NCBI RefSeq assembly: GCF_019139535.1
Contig: NZ_CP077073.1
Coordinates: 4,492,501-4,556,500 of the forward strand
Direction of reading: 5' to 3'
Source: Pseudomonas muyukensis
Lineage (GTDB): Bacteria; Pseudomonadota; Gammaproteobacteria; Pseudomonadales; Pseudomonadaceae
DNA length: 64,000 nucleotides
Shown: positions 51,700 through 61,190 of the stretch, piece after piece
Layout of the letters: each line of letters starts with the position of its first letter
Numbering within the stretch: the stretch's first letter is position 1
Translations under genes and position numbers: made by a program
The notes under the pieces: model-generated
Seen by the model: only the letters and a program-made list of their open reading frames with translations
Database searches by the model: none
Told to the model about the DNA's origin: nothing

Positions 51700-52148
51700 C
51701 ACTTCTTGTCCTTCTGGTCCTTGCCCATCAGCTCGAGCAGCCGCTGGGCGAATTCCGGCGCGGCCTGGCGGGTGCCGGCGGGCACTTCGACAGGCTCGGC
51801 CAGCACATGCAAGGCCTCGATACTGCCTGGGGTGTGGCCGATGAGGATCTGTTCCTTGCCCACCTGTACCAGCAGCAAGCGATCACGCGGGCCGATGGCG
51901 CGGCTGCCGACAATCTCGATCACCTGGGCGCCCCGCTGCACCGAGCTTTGCATGCGCCGCAGCAGCCAGGCCAGGAAGAAGATCAGGCCGACCACCAGCA
52001 ACAGGCCGAAGACCATCTGCGCCAGTTGCCCGCCCAACCCGCCGGGCGCGGGCGCCGCAACCGGCACCGCGGACACCTCGGCGGCCATCGCCGCCTCGCT
52101 CGCCAGCAATGCGCCCAGGGCCATGACGGCCCGCACCATGCCCTTCAC
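51699..52148 (-). CDS. fliO: Flagellar assembly protein FliO
   Basis: 149 residues: a signal-like N-terminus ([21 protein letters not shown]), one membrane helix ([22 protein letters not shown]) and a small cytoplasmic FliO domain ([39 protein letters not shown]). It assists FliP ring assembly. A GTG start directly follows fliN; an internal ATG at 52139 is an alternative. Confidence 0.9.
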   Translation of the reverse strand: MKGMVRAVMALGALLASEAAMAAEVSAVPVAAPAPGGLGGQLAQMVFGLLLVVGLIFFLAWLLRRMQSSVQRGAQVIEIVGSRAIGPRDRLLLVQVGKEQILIGHTPGSIEALHVLAEPVEVPAGTRQAAPEFAQRLLELMGKDQKDKK

Positions 52149-52607
52149 TCAGCGCAGCTTCTTGATACGTTCGCTGGGGCTGATCACGTCGGTCAGGCGA
52201 ATGCCGAACTTCTCGTTGACCACCACCACTTCGCCGTGGGCGATCAAGGTGCCGTTGACCAGCACGTCCAGCGGCTCGCCAGCCAGGCGATCGAGCTCGA
52301 TCACCGAACCCTGGTTGAGCTGCAGCAGGTTGCGGATGCTGATCTCGGTGCTGCCCACTTCCATGGAGATGCTCACCGGGATGTCCAGGATCACGTCCAG
52401 GTTCGGGCCTTCGAGGCTGACGTTCTCGTTGGGCTTGGGCGAGCTGGCGAACTCTTCCATCGGCAGGCGGCCGGTACCCGAGGCGTCGGCAGCCAGCAGC
52501 GCGTCGATGTCGGACTGACCGGCATCGCCGGTCTCTTCCAGGGCCGCGGCCCACTCATCGGCCAGGGCCTGTTCCTCGGGAGAAGTGATCTCGTTTTCGT
52601 TAGCCAT
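52149..52607 (-). CDS. fliN: Flagellar motor switch protein FliN
   Basis: 152 residues: an acidic N-terminal extension (MANENEITSPEEQALADEWAAALEE) and a C-terminal SpoA domain (LDVILDIPVSISMEVGSTEISIRNLLQLNQGSVIELDRLAGEPLDVLVNG). Part of the C-ring with FliM and FliG. ATG 52607 is preferred over the longer frame because GAGGAAATC lies just before it. Confidence 0.96.
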   Translation of the reverse strand: MANENEITSPEEQALADEWAAALEETGDAGQSDIDALLAADASGTGRLPMEEFASSPKPNENVSLEGPNLDVILDIPVSISMEVGSTEISIRNLLQLNQGSVIELDRLAGEPLDVLVNGTLIAHGEVVVVNEKFGIRLTDVISPSERIKKLR

Positions 52608-52653
52608 GATTTCCTCGACAGGCATTCAATACGTTAGAGCGACCGGCACGCCG

Positions 52654-53622
52654 TCAGCGGCGTTCGATCGGGTCGATGATCTGCAGCGACAGGGTGCCCT
52701 TGTGCGAACCCAGCCGCGCCTTGAACGACGGCACGCCGTTGGCGCGCAGCACCAGGTGCTCGGGGAGCTCCACCGGGATCACGTCGCCCGGCTGCATGTG
52801 CAGGATGTCGCGCAGCTTGAGCTGGCGCCGGGCAACCGTGGCCGAGACCGGCACATTGACGTCCAGCACGTCCTCGCGCAGGGCCTTGACCCAACGCTCG
52901 TCCTGGTCGTCCAGGTCGGACTGGAAGCCGGCATCGAGCATTTCGCGCACCGGCTCGATCATCGAGTAGGGCATGGTCACGTGCAGGTCGCCGCCGCCGC
53001 CGTCCAGTTCGATATGGAAGGTCGAAACCACCACCGCCTCGCTGGGGCCGACGATGTTGGCCATGGCCGGGTTGACCTCGGAGTTGATGTACTCGAAGTT
53101 GACCGGCATGATCGCCTGCCAGGCTTCCTTGAGGTCGACGAAGCACTGGTCCAGGACCATGCGCACCACGCGCAGCTCGGTCGGGGTGAACTCTCGGCCC
53201 TCGATCTTGGCATGCCGCCCGTCGCCGCCGAAGAAGTTGTCCACCAGCTTGAACACCAGCTTGGCGTCGAGAATGAACAGCGACGTGCCGCGCAGTGGCT
53301 TGATCTTGACCAGGTTCAGGCTGGTCGGCACGTACAGCGAGTGCACGTACTCACCGAACTTCATCACCTGCACGCCGCCCACCGCCACGTCGGCGGAGCG
53401 CCGCAGCAGGTTGAACATGCTGATGCGCGTATAACGGGCGAAACGCTCGTTGATCATTTCCAGGGTCGGCATGCGCCCCCGGACGATACGGTCCTGACTG
53501 GTCAGGTCGTAGCTCTTGATGCTGCCGGGCTCGGCGGCACTTTCGGTTTGTACCAGCCCATCGTCCACCCCATGCAACAGGGCATCGATCTCATCCTGGG
53601 ACAGCAGGTCCTGCACGGCCAT
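52654..53622 (-). CDS. fliM: Flagellar motor switch protein FliM
   Basis: 322 residues: an N-terminal CheY-P-binding peptide (VQDLLSQDEIDALLHGVDDG), the middle CheC-like domain (GGVQVMKFGEYVHSLYVPTSLNLVKIKPLRGTSLFILDAKLVFKLVDNFFGG) and a C-terminal SpoA domain. It receives CheY-P to reverse rotation. 10 bases after fliL. Confidence 0.97.
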   Translation of the reverse strand: MAVQDLLSQDEIDALLHGVDDGLVQTESAAEPGSIKSYDLTSQDRIVRGRMPTLEMINERFARYTRISMFNLLRRSADVAVGGVQVMKFGEYVHSLYVPTSLNLVKIKPLRGTSLFILDAKLVFKLVDNFFGGDGRHAKIEGREFTPTELRVVRMVLDQCFVDLKEAWQAIMPVNFEYINSEVNPAMANIVGPSEAVVVSTFHIELDGGGGDLHVTMPYSMIEPVREMLDAGFQSDLDDQDERWVKALREDVLDVNVPVSATVARRQLKLRDILHMQPGDVIPVELPEHLVLRANGVPSFKARLGSHKGTLSLQIIDPIERR

Positions 53623-53632
53623 CTATGTGCTC

Positions 53633-54130
53633 CTACTGCAATACGAAATTGGTGAACAGCAGCTGGTCGACGACCGGCCTGCCGACTTCTTTCTGCGCCA
53701 CTTCCTGCACCACCGCGGTGGCTTTCTGGCGCAGCATCTCCTGGCCGACCGGGCTGCTGGCGAGGGTATCGAAGCCCTGGCCGGAGAACATCATCACCAG
53801 GTTGTTGCGGATCACCGGCATGTGCACTTTCAGCGCTTCGAGGTCAGCCTGGCTGCGCCCCTGCATGGTGATGCTCACCTGCATGTAGCGCTGACGGCCA
53901 TTCTGGTTGAAGTTGACCACGAAGGCCGGTGCCAGGGGCTCGTAGATCGCCGCTGCCTTGACGTTGCTCTGGGCCGCATCCGCCGCGGGCGCCGACTCGC
54001 TCTTGTGCATGAAGAACCAGGTTGCGCCCACCGACAGGCCGACCGCCAGGAGCAGGGCCAGCACCAGCAGCAGGATCAGCTTGAGTTTGCCTTTAGTGGC
54101 GGGGTCTTTCACTGCGTCGCTCTTCGCCAT
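53633..54130 (-). CDS. fliL: Flagellar basal-body protein FliL
   Basis: 165 residues with an N-terminal helix (LKLILLLVLALLLAVGLSVGATWFFM) and a periplasmic FliL domain (YEPLAPAFVVNFNQNGRQRYMQVSITMQG ... VQEVAQKEVGRPVVDQLLFTNFVLQ). It sits beside the stators. First gene of the fliLMNOPQR-flhB run, with a sigma-54 element about 50 bases upstream. Confidence 0.95.
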   Translation of the reverse strand: MAKSDAVKDPATKGKLKLILLLVLALLLAVGLSVGATWFFMHKSESAPAADAAQSNVKAAAIYEPLAPAFVVNFNQNGRQRYMQVSITMQGRSQADLEALKVHMPVIRNNLVMMFSGQGFDTLASSPVGQEMLRQKATAVVQEVAQKEVGRPVVDQLLFTNFVLQ

Positions 54131-54180
54131 GCCAATAATCCGTCGTCCATCGCGGTTTCAAAGAAGGATGACGTGGCTTG

Positions 54181-54197
54181 AGCAAGTGTTATGCCAG
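54181..54197 (-). promoter_or_regulatory. Sigma-54 promoter of fliL
   Basis: Minus-strand CTGGCATAACACTTGCT shows TGGCA and TTGC with GG-N10-GC spacing. The GC lies about 51 bases before the fliL ATG. It fits RpoN/FleQ control of fliLMNOPQR-flhB. Confidence 0.82.
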
Positions 54198-54243
54198 ATT
54201 TGTCAGTTGCGCAGATTGTGTTCGCCAGCCCATCGCGATGAAG

Positions 54244-54394
54244 GGCACCGGCTGCGCCGGTGTTCGCCGGCAAGCCGGCTCCTACAATGCCGCGACCCAC
54301 CTGAACCCTGTAGGAGCCAGCCTTGCTGGCGAAGCAAGCGCCGCGATGGACGGCACCGGCTGCGCCGGTGTTCGCCGGCAAGCCGGCTCCTACA
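54244..54394. repeat. REP units between fliK and fliL
   Basis: A partial and a full unit of the TGTAGGAGCCAGCCTTGCTGGCG family, the same type as the five-unit array between the toxin-like genes. Each ends with GTTCGCCGGCAAGCCGGCTCCTACAATG. They lie immediately after the fliK stop (54421, minus strand) and before the fliL promoter, so they may end the fliK transcript. Confidence 0.88.
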
Positions 54395-54420
54395 ATGCCG
54401 TGGCCCGCCTGGACGCTGGC

Positions 54421-55767
54421 TCAGGCGTAGTAGTCGACCGCGCTGTCGCCCACCACCATCTGCTGCTCCACTGGGCGCGCGGCATCGGCCAGCTCGCCGC
54501 CCTCGGCGCCCGCCTCGGCACGGCGTGCGGCGACGCCCGACAGGCTGCTCGAACCACCCTGCTGCGCCTGCTGTTGCTGCTGGCCGCGAGACTGGTCGGC
54601 AACGCTGACATCCGGCTGGGCCAGGCCCTGCTGGGTGAACAACTCGCGCAGGCGATGCACCTGGCTGTCGAGCGCATCACGCACACCGGCATGACCGCTG
54701 ACGAAGTGAATCTGCGTCGACTGGTCCGCCGCGACATTGACGCGAATGTCCAGGCGCCCCAATTCAGCAGGCTCGAGCTGGATATCCGCCGACTTGAGGT
54801 TCTGGCTGGACAGGTACATCACCCGGTTGACCAGGCCCTCGGTCCAGGCCCCCTGGTTCATCGCCAAGGGCTGCTGCAGCGGGCTCGGGGTCGCCGGCAC
54901 GGCATTGGCGACTTTCGCGGTCACTGCCTGGGTCAGGTTGGCCAGGCGATTGGCGAAGTCATCGACCCGCGTATCACTGTTGGCGCCCTTGATATCCTTG
55001 AGACCGTCGTCGAGCAGGCCGGCGAAAGCCTTGTCGCCGTGCTCGGCATGCCCCGCCTCTGGCTCGCCCTTGCCGGCCAGATTCGCCAAGGTATTGACGG
55101 CAACACTGGCGGGGTCGGCGGGTTGCTGACTGGTTTCACTGCGTGGGCTTACCGCATGGGCCGAGGTCGTGCCCTTGGCCTGGGCGTCCTGCTCGAGCGC
55201 CAGGCGCAGGGTCGGCATGTCGGCCAGCGGGTCGGCTTCAGGGTCGAACGCGGCCTTGGTCGCCTCGTCCACCGCGCCGAGCGTCGCCGGTACCGGCGCA
55301 GCTGCCGGCTGCAATGGCGGCTGCACCGCCGCCTGCAATACCGGCGCCACCGCCTCGGCCTGGGCCTGGAGCAACTGCGCCCCCGGCTGGGCATCGGTTA
55401 CCTGCCCGGCCACCAGGCTGGCGTCGAGCGGCGCGGTCGCTTCGCTGTCGGTGCTGTCATCGCTGTCGCTGGCGGGCAGCGGCCTGATAGTCGATGGCAA
55501 GCGCTTGCCGTCATCGGCAACCGTCTGCGCACTGCTGCCGCCCGCCTTGCCGCCGGCGGCAGGCTCCGCCGCGTCACGATTCTTGCCAGGCGCAGCCTTG
55601 TCGTCACGCGCCGGCACACTGTCACGCCCCTGATTGGCCATGACCTTGTCGAAGCCGCCCCCCTGCTCGGGCGCCGCCTGCTGCGGCTTGTCCGCCGCGC
55701 CGACAGGCGGACGCGGAGCCTTGCTCAACAGGCCGGCTTGCAACAATGGATTGGGTGCGACAGGCAT
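54421..55767 (-). CDS. fliK: Flagellar hook-length control protein FliK
   Basis: 448 residues. A long low-complexity N-terminal ruler region (Ala, Asp, Pro and Gln rich) leads to a C-terminal domain NQGAWTEGLVNRVMYLSSQNLKSADIQLEPAELGRLDIRVNV and a Gln-rich tail. It measures the hook and triggers the FlhB switch. This is the canonical copy by position and by the EPAELGRLDIRV motif. A sigma-54 element lies about 50 bases upstream, so it is transcribed apart from hptB-hsbR-hsbA. Confidence 0.94.
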   Translation of the reverse strand: MPVAPNPLLQAGLLSKAPRPPVGAADKPQQAAPEQGGGFDKVMANQGRDSVPARDDKAAPGKNRDAAEPAAGGKAGGSSAQTVADDGKRLPSTIRPLPASDSDDSTDSEATAPLDASLVAGQVTDAQPGAQLLQAQAEAVAPVLQAAVQPPLQPAAAPVPATLGAVDEATKAAFDPEADPLADMPTLRLALEQDAQAKGTTSAHAVSPRSETSQQPADPASVAVNTLANLAGKGEPEAGHAEHGDKAFAGLLDDGLKDIKGANSDTRVDDFANRLANLTQAVTAKVANAVPATPSPLQQPLAMNQGAWTEGLVNRVMYLSSQNLKSADIQLEPAELGRLDIRVNVAADQSTQIHFVSGHAGVRDALDSQVHRLRELFTQQGLAQPDVSVADQSRGQQQQQAQQGGSSSLSGVAARRAEAGAEGGELADAARPVEQQMVVGDSAVDYYA

Positions 55768-55816
55768 TGAAAGGTCTCCGCGCCAGAAACTGAAAAATCA
55801 TATCTGGAGCAGGAAA

Positions 55817-55834
55817 AGCAAGACTCGCGCCAAG
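55817..55834 (-). promoter_or_regulatory. Sigma-54 promoter of fliK
   Basis: Minus-strand CTTGGCGCGAGTCTTGCTT has near-perfect -24 TTGGC and -12 TTGC with GG-N10-GC spacing, about 51 bases before the fliK ATG and 7 bases past the hptB stop. Confidence 0.85.
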
Positions 55835-55840
55835 TTTGCG

Positions 55841-56185
55841 CTACTGCGCGGAAATTCGTTGCCGCTCACCTCGGTAGAACCGCTGGACTTCGAGGTACTC
55901 CTGATCGATGCGATTGATCAGGTCTTCGATGCCATACAGCGGCTGTTGCCGCACACGGTCCTCGAGCTGCTGGCACAGAGACGCCAATCCCCTGGCGCCC
56001 ATGTTACTGCTGCTGCCTTTGAAGCTGTGCGCCGCCATCCCGAGCTCGCCAGCATCCTTGGCCTCATGCAGCTGGCTCAGGCGCCGCTCGGAATCCTCCA
56101 GGAAGGTTTCCAGCAACTGCAGGTAGCCATCTTCCATGACCTCGCGCAGGTCATTCAGCACCTTGTGATCAATATGCATGTCCAC
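55841..56185 (-). CDS. hptB: Histidine phosphotransfer protein HptB
   Basis: 114 residues, a single Hpt domain with phospho-His in MAAHSFKGSSSNMGARGL (H53 from the GTG start). In P. aeruginosa HptB takes phosphate from several hybrid kinases and passes it to HsbR. GTG 56185 has GGGAG at ideal distance; ATG 56179 is an alternative two codons in. In P. aeruginosa this trio lies near flgM; here it is between fliK and fliJ. Confidence 0.88.
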   Translation of the reverse strand: MDMHIDHKVLNDLREVMEDGYLQLLETFLEDSERRLSQLHEAKDAGELGMAAHSFKGSSSNMGARGLASLCQQLEDRVRQQPLYGIEDLINRIDQEYLEVQRFYRGERQRISAQ

Positions 56186-56246
56186 TTGCTCACTCCCTGA
56201 TCAAGCCTGATTGCGCCAGGGCCGGCACCTGCCCGACCCATGTCGC

Positions 56247-57938
56247 TCACCATTCGAAATCCACCTGCGCCACACGCCCACCCTCCAGCCAGCGAGCACG
56301 CAACCCCAGGGTTCGCACCAGGCTCAGCCCACGACCACTGAAGCCCTGCGCGGCCGGACCATCGGCCAGCACCTGCGCCACATCGAAGCCCCCGCCACTG
56401 TCGCGGACTTCAATCATCAGACGCCCGCCAGCCCCTTGCGGTTCCACCCGCAGGTCGATGCGGACAAAGCCCGCAACCTGCCCCGCCAAGCGTTCGGCAC
56501 GCTGCCGATAGTACTCCGCGAACCCCTGGGCGTCTTGCTTGAGCCGTGAATTCAGCCCAAGCACACCGTGTTCCAGGGCATTGGAGTACAACTCGCTGAG
56601 CACACTGTGCAATCGGCCGCTGCTGGGCCGCAGGCCATGGATCTCCTGCAGCAGTTGCACCAGGTAAGGCACGGGGTTGAAACGCCGCAGACTCTCCCCG
56701 CGCAACTCGAAATGCAGCGACCAGTCCAACGGGCTGGAACGCCCGCTGTCGGAGTAGACCACCGCCGCCGCGGCCACCTGTCCGGGCCCAAGCATACGGA
56801 TGTCGCACAGGCTGATGTCATCGCGCGTCTGCCCGCCGAAACGCGCCAGCGCCTGCATGACCTCGTCGAACAGGCAGGCCGGCTGGCGATTGCTCGCCAA
56901 CACCTCACGCAAGCGCTGCACGCCGAACAGACGCTCCTGGGCATCAGCGCTATCGACCACGCCATCGGACAACAGGAACAGCCGCTCGCCAGCCGCCAGC
57001 GGCATGACCTCGGTGCTGTCGTCGAACTGCTCGGCACTCAGGATACCCAGCGGCAGATGCCGCGATGGCAACACCGCCAGCACCTCGCCCGCAGCGGACA
57101 AGCGGTAGCCATCGGGCATCCCGCCATTCCACACCTCGACCGTGGCGCGCTGGAAGCTCAGGTTGAGCAACAGCGCGCAACAGAACATGTCCACGGGCAG
57201 GATGCGCTTGAGCTTGGCGTTCATCTCGCGCAATGTCTCGACCAGGCCGTAGCCCTTGGCGGTCATGCCGTAGAACACCTCGGCCAGGGGCATGGCGCCC
57301 ACCGCGGCGGGCAAGCCGTGGCCGGTGAAGTCGCCGAGCAGCACATGCATGTCGCCAGACGGCGTGAACGCGGCCAGCAGCAGGTCGCCATTGAACAGCG
57401 CATAGGGCGATTGCAGGTAGCGGATGTTCGAGGCATTCAAGCAACCGGCATGGGCGACCTTGTCGAACACCGCCTTGGCCACCCGCTGCTCGTTGAGCAG
57501 ATGATGGTGGTGCCGGGTGATCTGGTCGCGCTGCTCGAGCACCGTGGCCTGCAGCCGGCGCAAGCGGTCCATGGCGCGGATCTTGGCGCCGAGGATCACC
57601 GCACTGTAGGGCTTGGCCATGAAATCGTCGCCCCCGGCCTCGAGACAACGCACCAGCGCCTGCTCCTCGTTGAGCGAGGTGAGAAAGATGATCGGCACCA
57701 GCGCCTCGCCGGCCAGCGCCTTGATCTGCCGCGCCGCCTCAAAACCGTCCATCACCGGCATCAGGGCATCCAGCAACACCAGTTGCGGACGGTGCCGGGC
57801 AAACAGCGCGACCGCCTGTTCGCCGTTTTCCGCGGTGAGCACCTCATGGCCCTGGCGCCGGACGATCTGCGCCAGCAACAGGCGATCGGCGGCGCCGTCT
57901 TCGGCCACCAGCACGGTCAACGCCTGTTCGGTCGGCAT
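56247..57938 (-). CDS. hsbR: Response regulator HsbR: receiver, PP2C phosphatase and HATPase kinase domains
   Basis: 563 residues in three parts. The receiver has phospho-Asp in LVLLDALMPVMDG (D57). A SpoIIE/PP2C phosphatase has LLGDFTGHGLPAAVGAMPL and LFLLSDGVVDSAD. A C-terminal RsbW-like HATPase has LSELYSNALEHGVLG and VRDSGGGFD. HsbR phosphorylates or dephosphorylates the anti-sigma antagonist HsbA depending on its own state. ATG 57938 is preferred; a TTG at 57950 would overlap the hsbA stop. Confidence 0.9.
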   Translation of the reverse strand: MPTEQALTVLVAEDGAADRLLLAQIVRRQGHEVLTAENGEQAVALFARHRPQLVLLDALMPVMDGFEAARQIKALAGEALVPIIFLTSLNEEQALVRCLEAGGDDFMAKPYSAVILGAKIRAMDRLRRLQATVLEQRDQITRHHHHLLNEQRVAKAVFDKVAHAGCLNASNIRYLQSPYALFNGDLLLAAFTPSGDMHVLLGDFTGHGLPAAVGAMPLAEVFYGMTAKGYGLVETLREMNAKLKRILPVDMFCCALLLNLSFQRATVEVWNGGMPDGYRLSAAGEVLAVLPSRHLPLGILSAEQFDDSTEVMPLAAGERLFLLSDGVVDSADAQERLFGVQRLREVLASNRQPACLFDEVMQALARFGGQTRDDISLCDIRMLGPGQVAAAAVVYSDSGRSSPLDWSLHFELRGESLRRFNPVPYLVQLLQEIHGLRPSSGRLHSVLSELYSNALEHGVLGLNSRLKQDAQGFAEYYRQRAERLAGQVAGFVRIDLRVEPQGAGGRLMIEVRDSGGGFDVAQVLADGPAAQGFSGRGLSLVRTLGLRARWLEGGRVAQVDFEW

Positions 57939-57946
57939 GACCACAC

Positions 57947-58252
57947 TCAACTGATGTCGAACAGCTTTTCGAAGTTGGAAATAGCCAGGATCTTGCGCAC
58001 ATCCGGGCTGGCGTGGACCACGCGGATATCCGCCTCCTCGCCGCCGACATGGTCGCGCAACAGCAGCAACATGCCCAGCGCCGAGCTGTCGAGGTAGGTG
58101 GCCTCCTTCAGGTCGACCACCACCGAATCCGGCTTGGGCCGCTGGCGCTCGTAGGCCTCGCGAAACTCCTGATGCTTGCCGAAATCGAAACGACCCTTGA
58201 CCTTGATCGTCAGCTTTTTCCCTTCCTGTGAAAAATCAGCTTCGACTGCCAT
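57947..58252 (-). CDS. hsbA: Anti-sigma factor antagonist HsbA (STAS domain)
   Basis: 101 residues, a STAS protein with the phospho-site TYLDSSALGMLLLLRD; S56 corresponds to the serine controlled by HsbR in P. aeruginosa. Unphosphorylated HsbA binds FlgM and so frees FliA; the phosphorylated form favours c-di-GMP signalling through HsbD. That mechanism is known from P. aeruginosa and inferred here. First gene of the hsbA-hsbR-hptB set. Confidence 0.9.
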   Translation of the reverse strand: MAVEADFSQEGKKLTIKVKGRFDFGKHQEFREAYERQRPKPDSVVVDLKEATYLDSSALGMLLLLRDHVGGEEADIRVVHASPDVRKILAISNFEKLFDIS

Positions 58253-58387
58253 GCCAGCGATTCCTTCGATGATGGCGAATGCGACTCCTGAAGGTTTAGC
58301 AGTGCGCACCCCGGGCTGCAAGCTTGCCCTGTGGGCGTAATCGCCTTGGCCGGCCTGTACCGGCCAAGCCTGAAAGCCATACAGCCC

Positions 58388-58431
58388 CTGCAGGAGCGGC
58401 TTTAGCCGCGAACACCGGCACAGCCGGTGCC
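58388..58431. repeat. Degenerate REP unit between hsbA and fliJ
   Basis: CTGCAGGAGCGGCTTTAGCCGCG followed by the CACCGGCACAGCCGGTG hairpin, a diverged member of the window's REP families. It lies in the ~200-base gap between fliJ and hsbA. The rest of that gap shows no gene. Confidence 0.7.
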
Positions 58432-58454
58432 ATCCAACGCAGCGCGCGACCGGC

Positions 58455-58907
58455 TCAGTGGGGATTTTGCCGCGGCAAGCGCTGGGACAGCTCATCGAGC
58501 AATTTCTGTTCGCGCTTGTCCTCGGCCCGGCGCGCTTCGTCCATGTACCGCTGCACCAGCTTGCGCAGCCCTTCGACCCGGGCATAGGTCTGCTGCCAGG
58601 TATTGCGCGCGTTATTGAGGTTGGTCTGATGCCAGGCCATGCTTTGACGCTGCTGGGTCATCGCTGTTTCCAGCTGCCCGAGAAAGCGCTGGTAGTTGAC
58701 CAGCCAGTTACCGTCGACCCCTTGCGAGCCACGGTTGATCCACTGCTGCTGGTAGGCCTCGCGAAAACTCTCGAGCTCGGCCAGCTTGGCCTGGGCGTCA
58801 CCGAGCAGCTTCTGGAAGTGCCCCAGGCGCTGGGCAGCCTTGCGCTCAGCCTCCTCGGCCATCTCCACCACCGGTGCCAGGCGCGCGGCTCGGCTGGGCT
58901 GGGCCAT
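58455..58907 (-). CDS. fliJ: Flagellar export chaperone FliJ
   Basis: 150 residues, almost wholly helical coiled coil (ARLAPVVEMAEEAERKAAQRLGHFQKLLGDAQAKLAELESFREAY), of family length. It bridges the FliI ATPase to FlhA. 6 bases after fliI. Confidence 0.93.
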   Translation of the reverse strand: MAQPSRAARLAPVVEMAEEAERKAAQRLGHFQKLLGDAQAKLAELESFREAYQQQWINRGSQGVDGNWLVNYQRFLGQLETAMTQQRQSMAWHQTNLNNARNTWQQTYARVEGLRKLVQRYMDEARRAEDKREQKLLDELSQRLPRQNPH

Positions 58908-58913
58908 GGCCTA

Positions 58914-60269
58914 TCAACCCGCCGGCGGCGCGAACACCGCGGCCAGCTCTGCACGGCTCTGCGCCATGCCGACGTTTTCGTCCAGGCGCTGGCGCAGGAA
59001 GTCCACCAGCTTGGGCTGCAGGGCGATGGCCAGGTCGGTTTCCGGATCGCCGCCGGCCACATAGGCGCCGACGCTGATCAGGTCACGGCTCTGCGACAGG
59101 CGCGACCACAACTGCTTGAACTTCTGCGCCTGGCGCAGATGGTCCGGATCGACCACCTGGGGCATGACCCGGCTGATCGAGGCCTCGATGTCGATGGCGG
59201 GGTAATGCCCCTCCTCGGCCAGGCGCCGAGACAGCACGAAGTGACCATCGAGCACACCCCGCGCCGAGTCGGCGATCGGGTCCTGCTGGTCGTCGCCTTC
59301 GGACAGTACCGTATAGAAGGCCGTGATCGAACCACCACCGGGCTCGCCGTTGCCGGCACGCTCCACCAGCTTGGGCAGCTTGGCGAACACCGAAGGCGGG
59401 TAACCACGGGTGGCCGGCGGCTCGCCGATGGCCAGGGCGATCTCGCGCTGGGCCTGGGCGAAACGCGTCAGCGAATCCATCAGCAACAGGACATTCTTGC
59501 CCTTGTCGCGGAAATACTCGGCGATACGCGTGCAATACATGGCCGCGCGCAAGCGCATCAGCGGCGCGTCGTCGGCGGGCGAAGCCACCACCACCGAACG
59601 CTTGAGCCCCTCCTCGCCAAGGATGTGCTCGATGAACTCCTTGACCTCGCGACCCCGCTCACCGATCAGCCCAACCACGATGATCTCGGCCTCGGTAAAG
59701 CGGGTCATCATGCCCAGCAGCACCGATTTACCGACACCGGTACCGGCGAACAGGCCCAGGCGCTGGCCACGGCCAACGGTAAGCAGGCCATTGATGCTGC
59801 GGATGCCCACGTCCAGCGGCTGGCTGATCGGGTCGCGGTTGAGCGGGTTGATGATCGGCCCATCCATAGGCACCCAGTCCTCGGCCTTCATGCCGCCCTT
59901 GCCGTCCAGCGCACGCCCGGCGCCATCGAGCACCCGGCCAAGCATGCTCATGCCCATGGGCAGGCGACCGCTGTCGTCCAGCGGCACCACTCGCGCCCCC
60001 GGCGCCAGGCCGACGATACTGCCAACCGGCATGAGGAACACCTTGCTGCCGGCAAAGCCCATCACCTCGGCTTCGACCTGCACCGGGTGGTAGCTGTCAT
60101 CGTTGATCACCAGGCAGCGGCTGCCCACCGCCGCGCGCAAGCCCTCGGCCTCGAGGGTGAGGCCGACCATGCGCAGCAGGCGACCTTCGACGATCGGCTG
60201 CTCGGGCAGCTTCACCGCGTCGGCGTAGCCTTCCAGGCGCTTGCCGAAACTGGTGCGATCAAGGCGCAT
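58914..60269 (-). CDS. fliI: Flagellum-specific ATP synthase FliI
   Basis: 451 residues, F1-beta-like export ATPase: Walker [16 protein letters not shown], Walker [20 protein letters not shown], and the conserved [25 protein letters not shown]. It drives export with FliH and FliJ. ATG 60269 overlaps the fliH end by 11 bases; the longer upstream frame is a fliH shadow. Confidence 0.97.
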   Translation of the reverse strand: MRLDRTSFGKRLEGYADAVKLPEQPIVEGRLLRMVGLTLEAEGLRAAVGSRCLVINDDSYHPVQVEAEVMGFAGSKVFLMPVGSIVGLAPGARVVPLDDSGRLPMGMSMLGRVLDGAGRALDGKGGMKAEDWVPMDGPIINPLNRDPISQPLDVGIRSINGLLTVGRGQRLGLFAGTGVGKSVLLGMMTRFTEAEIIVVGLIGERGREVKEFIEHILGEEGLKRSVVVASPADDAPLMRLRAAMYCTRIAEYFRDKGKNVLLLMDSLTRFAQAQREIALAIGEPPATRGYPPSVFAKLPKLVERAGNGEPGGGSITAFYTVLSEGDDQQDPIADSARGVLDGHFVLSRRLAEEGHYPAIDIEASISRVMPQVVDPDHLRQAQKFKQLWSRLSQSRDLISVGAYVAGGDPETDLAIALQPKLVDFLRQRLDENVGMAQSRAELAAVFAPPAG

Positions 60270-61032
60270 CGGCTTGATCCTGGTCGGCACCCAGCTCGAC
60301 CGAAATGTCCGGCGCCGCCGGGTGCAGCGCCTGGTCATGGGATTGGTCGAACAATTGCGCAATGGCCTTGTCGATCCGCGTTTCCATGGTTGCGTCGATG
60401 CGGCTATGGGCGGTTTCGATGCGACAACCCCCTGGCAGCAGCGCCTCGTCCTCGAGCAGCTTCCAGTTTTCCTCGTGACGCTCGCGCAGGGCCTTGGCCA
60501 GCTCGAAGTCCTGGGGGTTGAGGTGGATGCGGATATTGTCGGCACCCATCGGCAGCAGTTTCAGCGCTTCACGCAGGACATGGGTGATCTGGCTGGAGTC
60601 GCCGCGCAGCTCGCGGCCGATGACCTGGCGGGTCATGCCCGCCACCAGTTGCACCAGCGCCTTTTCGATCTGGGTGTCTTGCTCGGCGATCGGCTCGAGC
60701 AAGTGACCCATGACCTGCTCGAGGCTGGCCAGCTTGGCCGCCAGGGCCACTTCGGCCTCCTGGCGCACCTTCAGCTGGGTGCTGTGGAAGCCCTCTCGCT
60801 CACCGGTGGCAAAGCCTTCGTTGTAGGCCTCCTGGCGGATGGCCTCGAGCTCCTCGAGGGTCAGTGGCTGGACTTCGTCCAGCGGCACCTCTTCGACTTC
60901 TTCCTCGATGACTTCCGGCTCGGGTTCTGGCTCGGGCTCCGGCTGCGGGTCGAAGCTGGGCAACGCCCACACGTCGACGCCCTCGAGGTCGCGGGCGCGG
61001 ATCAGGTCGCTGGGGTGTTCGGTGGTGGACAT
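60259..61032 (-). CDS. fliH: Flagellar assembly protein FliH
   Basis: 257 residues: an N-terminal acidic Pro/Glu repeat tract ([22 protein letters not shown]), a long coiled coil, and a C-terminal FliH/V-ATPase E-like domain ([31 protein letters not shown]). It regulates and anchors FliI. A REP pair separates it from fliG by 176 bases, unusual within this operon. Confidence 0.93.
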   Translation of the reverse strand: MSTTEHPSDLIRARDLEGVDVWALPSFDPQPEPEPEPEPEVIEEEVEEVPLDEVQPLTLEELEAIRQEAYNEGFATGEREGFHSTQLKVRQEAEVALAAKLASLEQVMGHLLEPIAEQDTQIEKALVQLVAGMTRQVIGRELRGDSSQITHVLREALKLLPMGADNIRIHLNPQDFELAKALRERHEENWKLLEDEALLPGGCRIETAHSRIDATMETRIDKAIAQLFDQSHDQALHPAAPDISVELGADQDQADAP

Positions 61033-61074
61033 GTTTTCAGGTACTCAAAAGCCATCTGCAAGCAACGCGCCCCC

Positions 61075-61190
61075 TGTAGGAGCGGCCTTGTGTCGCGAAA
61101 GGGCTGCACAGCAGCCCCACGATCTCGATGTCACCGCAAAATTGCCGGGGCAGCCTTGCTGCCCTTTCGCGACACAAGGCCGCTTCCACA
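61075..61190. repeat. REP pair (BIME-like) between fliG and fliH
   Basis: Opposed copies of the TGTAGGAGCGGCCTTG family, direct first and inverted second, with a GGGGCAGC...GCTGCCC inner hairpin. It interrupts fliF-fliG-fliH, which are usually close together, and may change the relative amounts of mRNA on each side. Confidence 0.88.
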
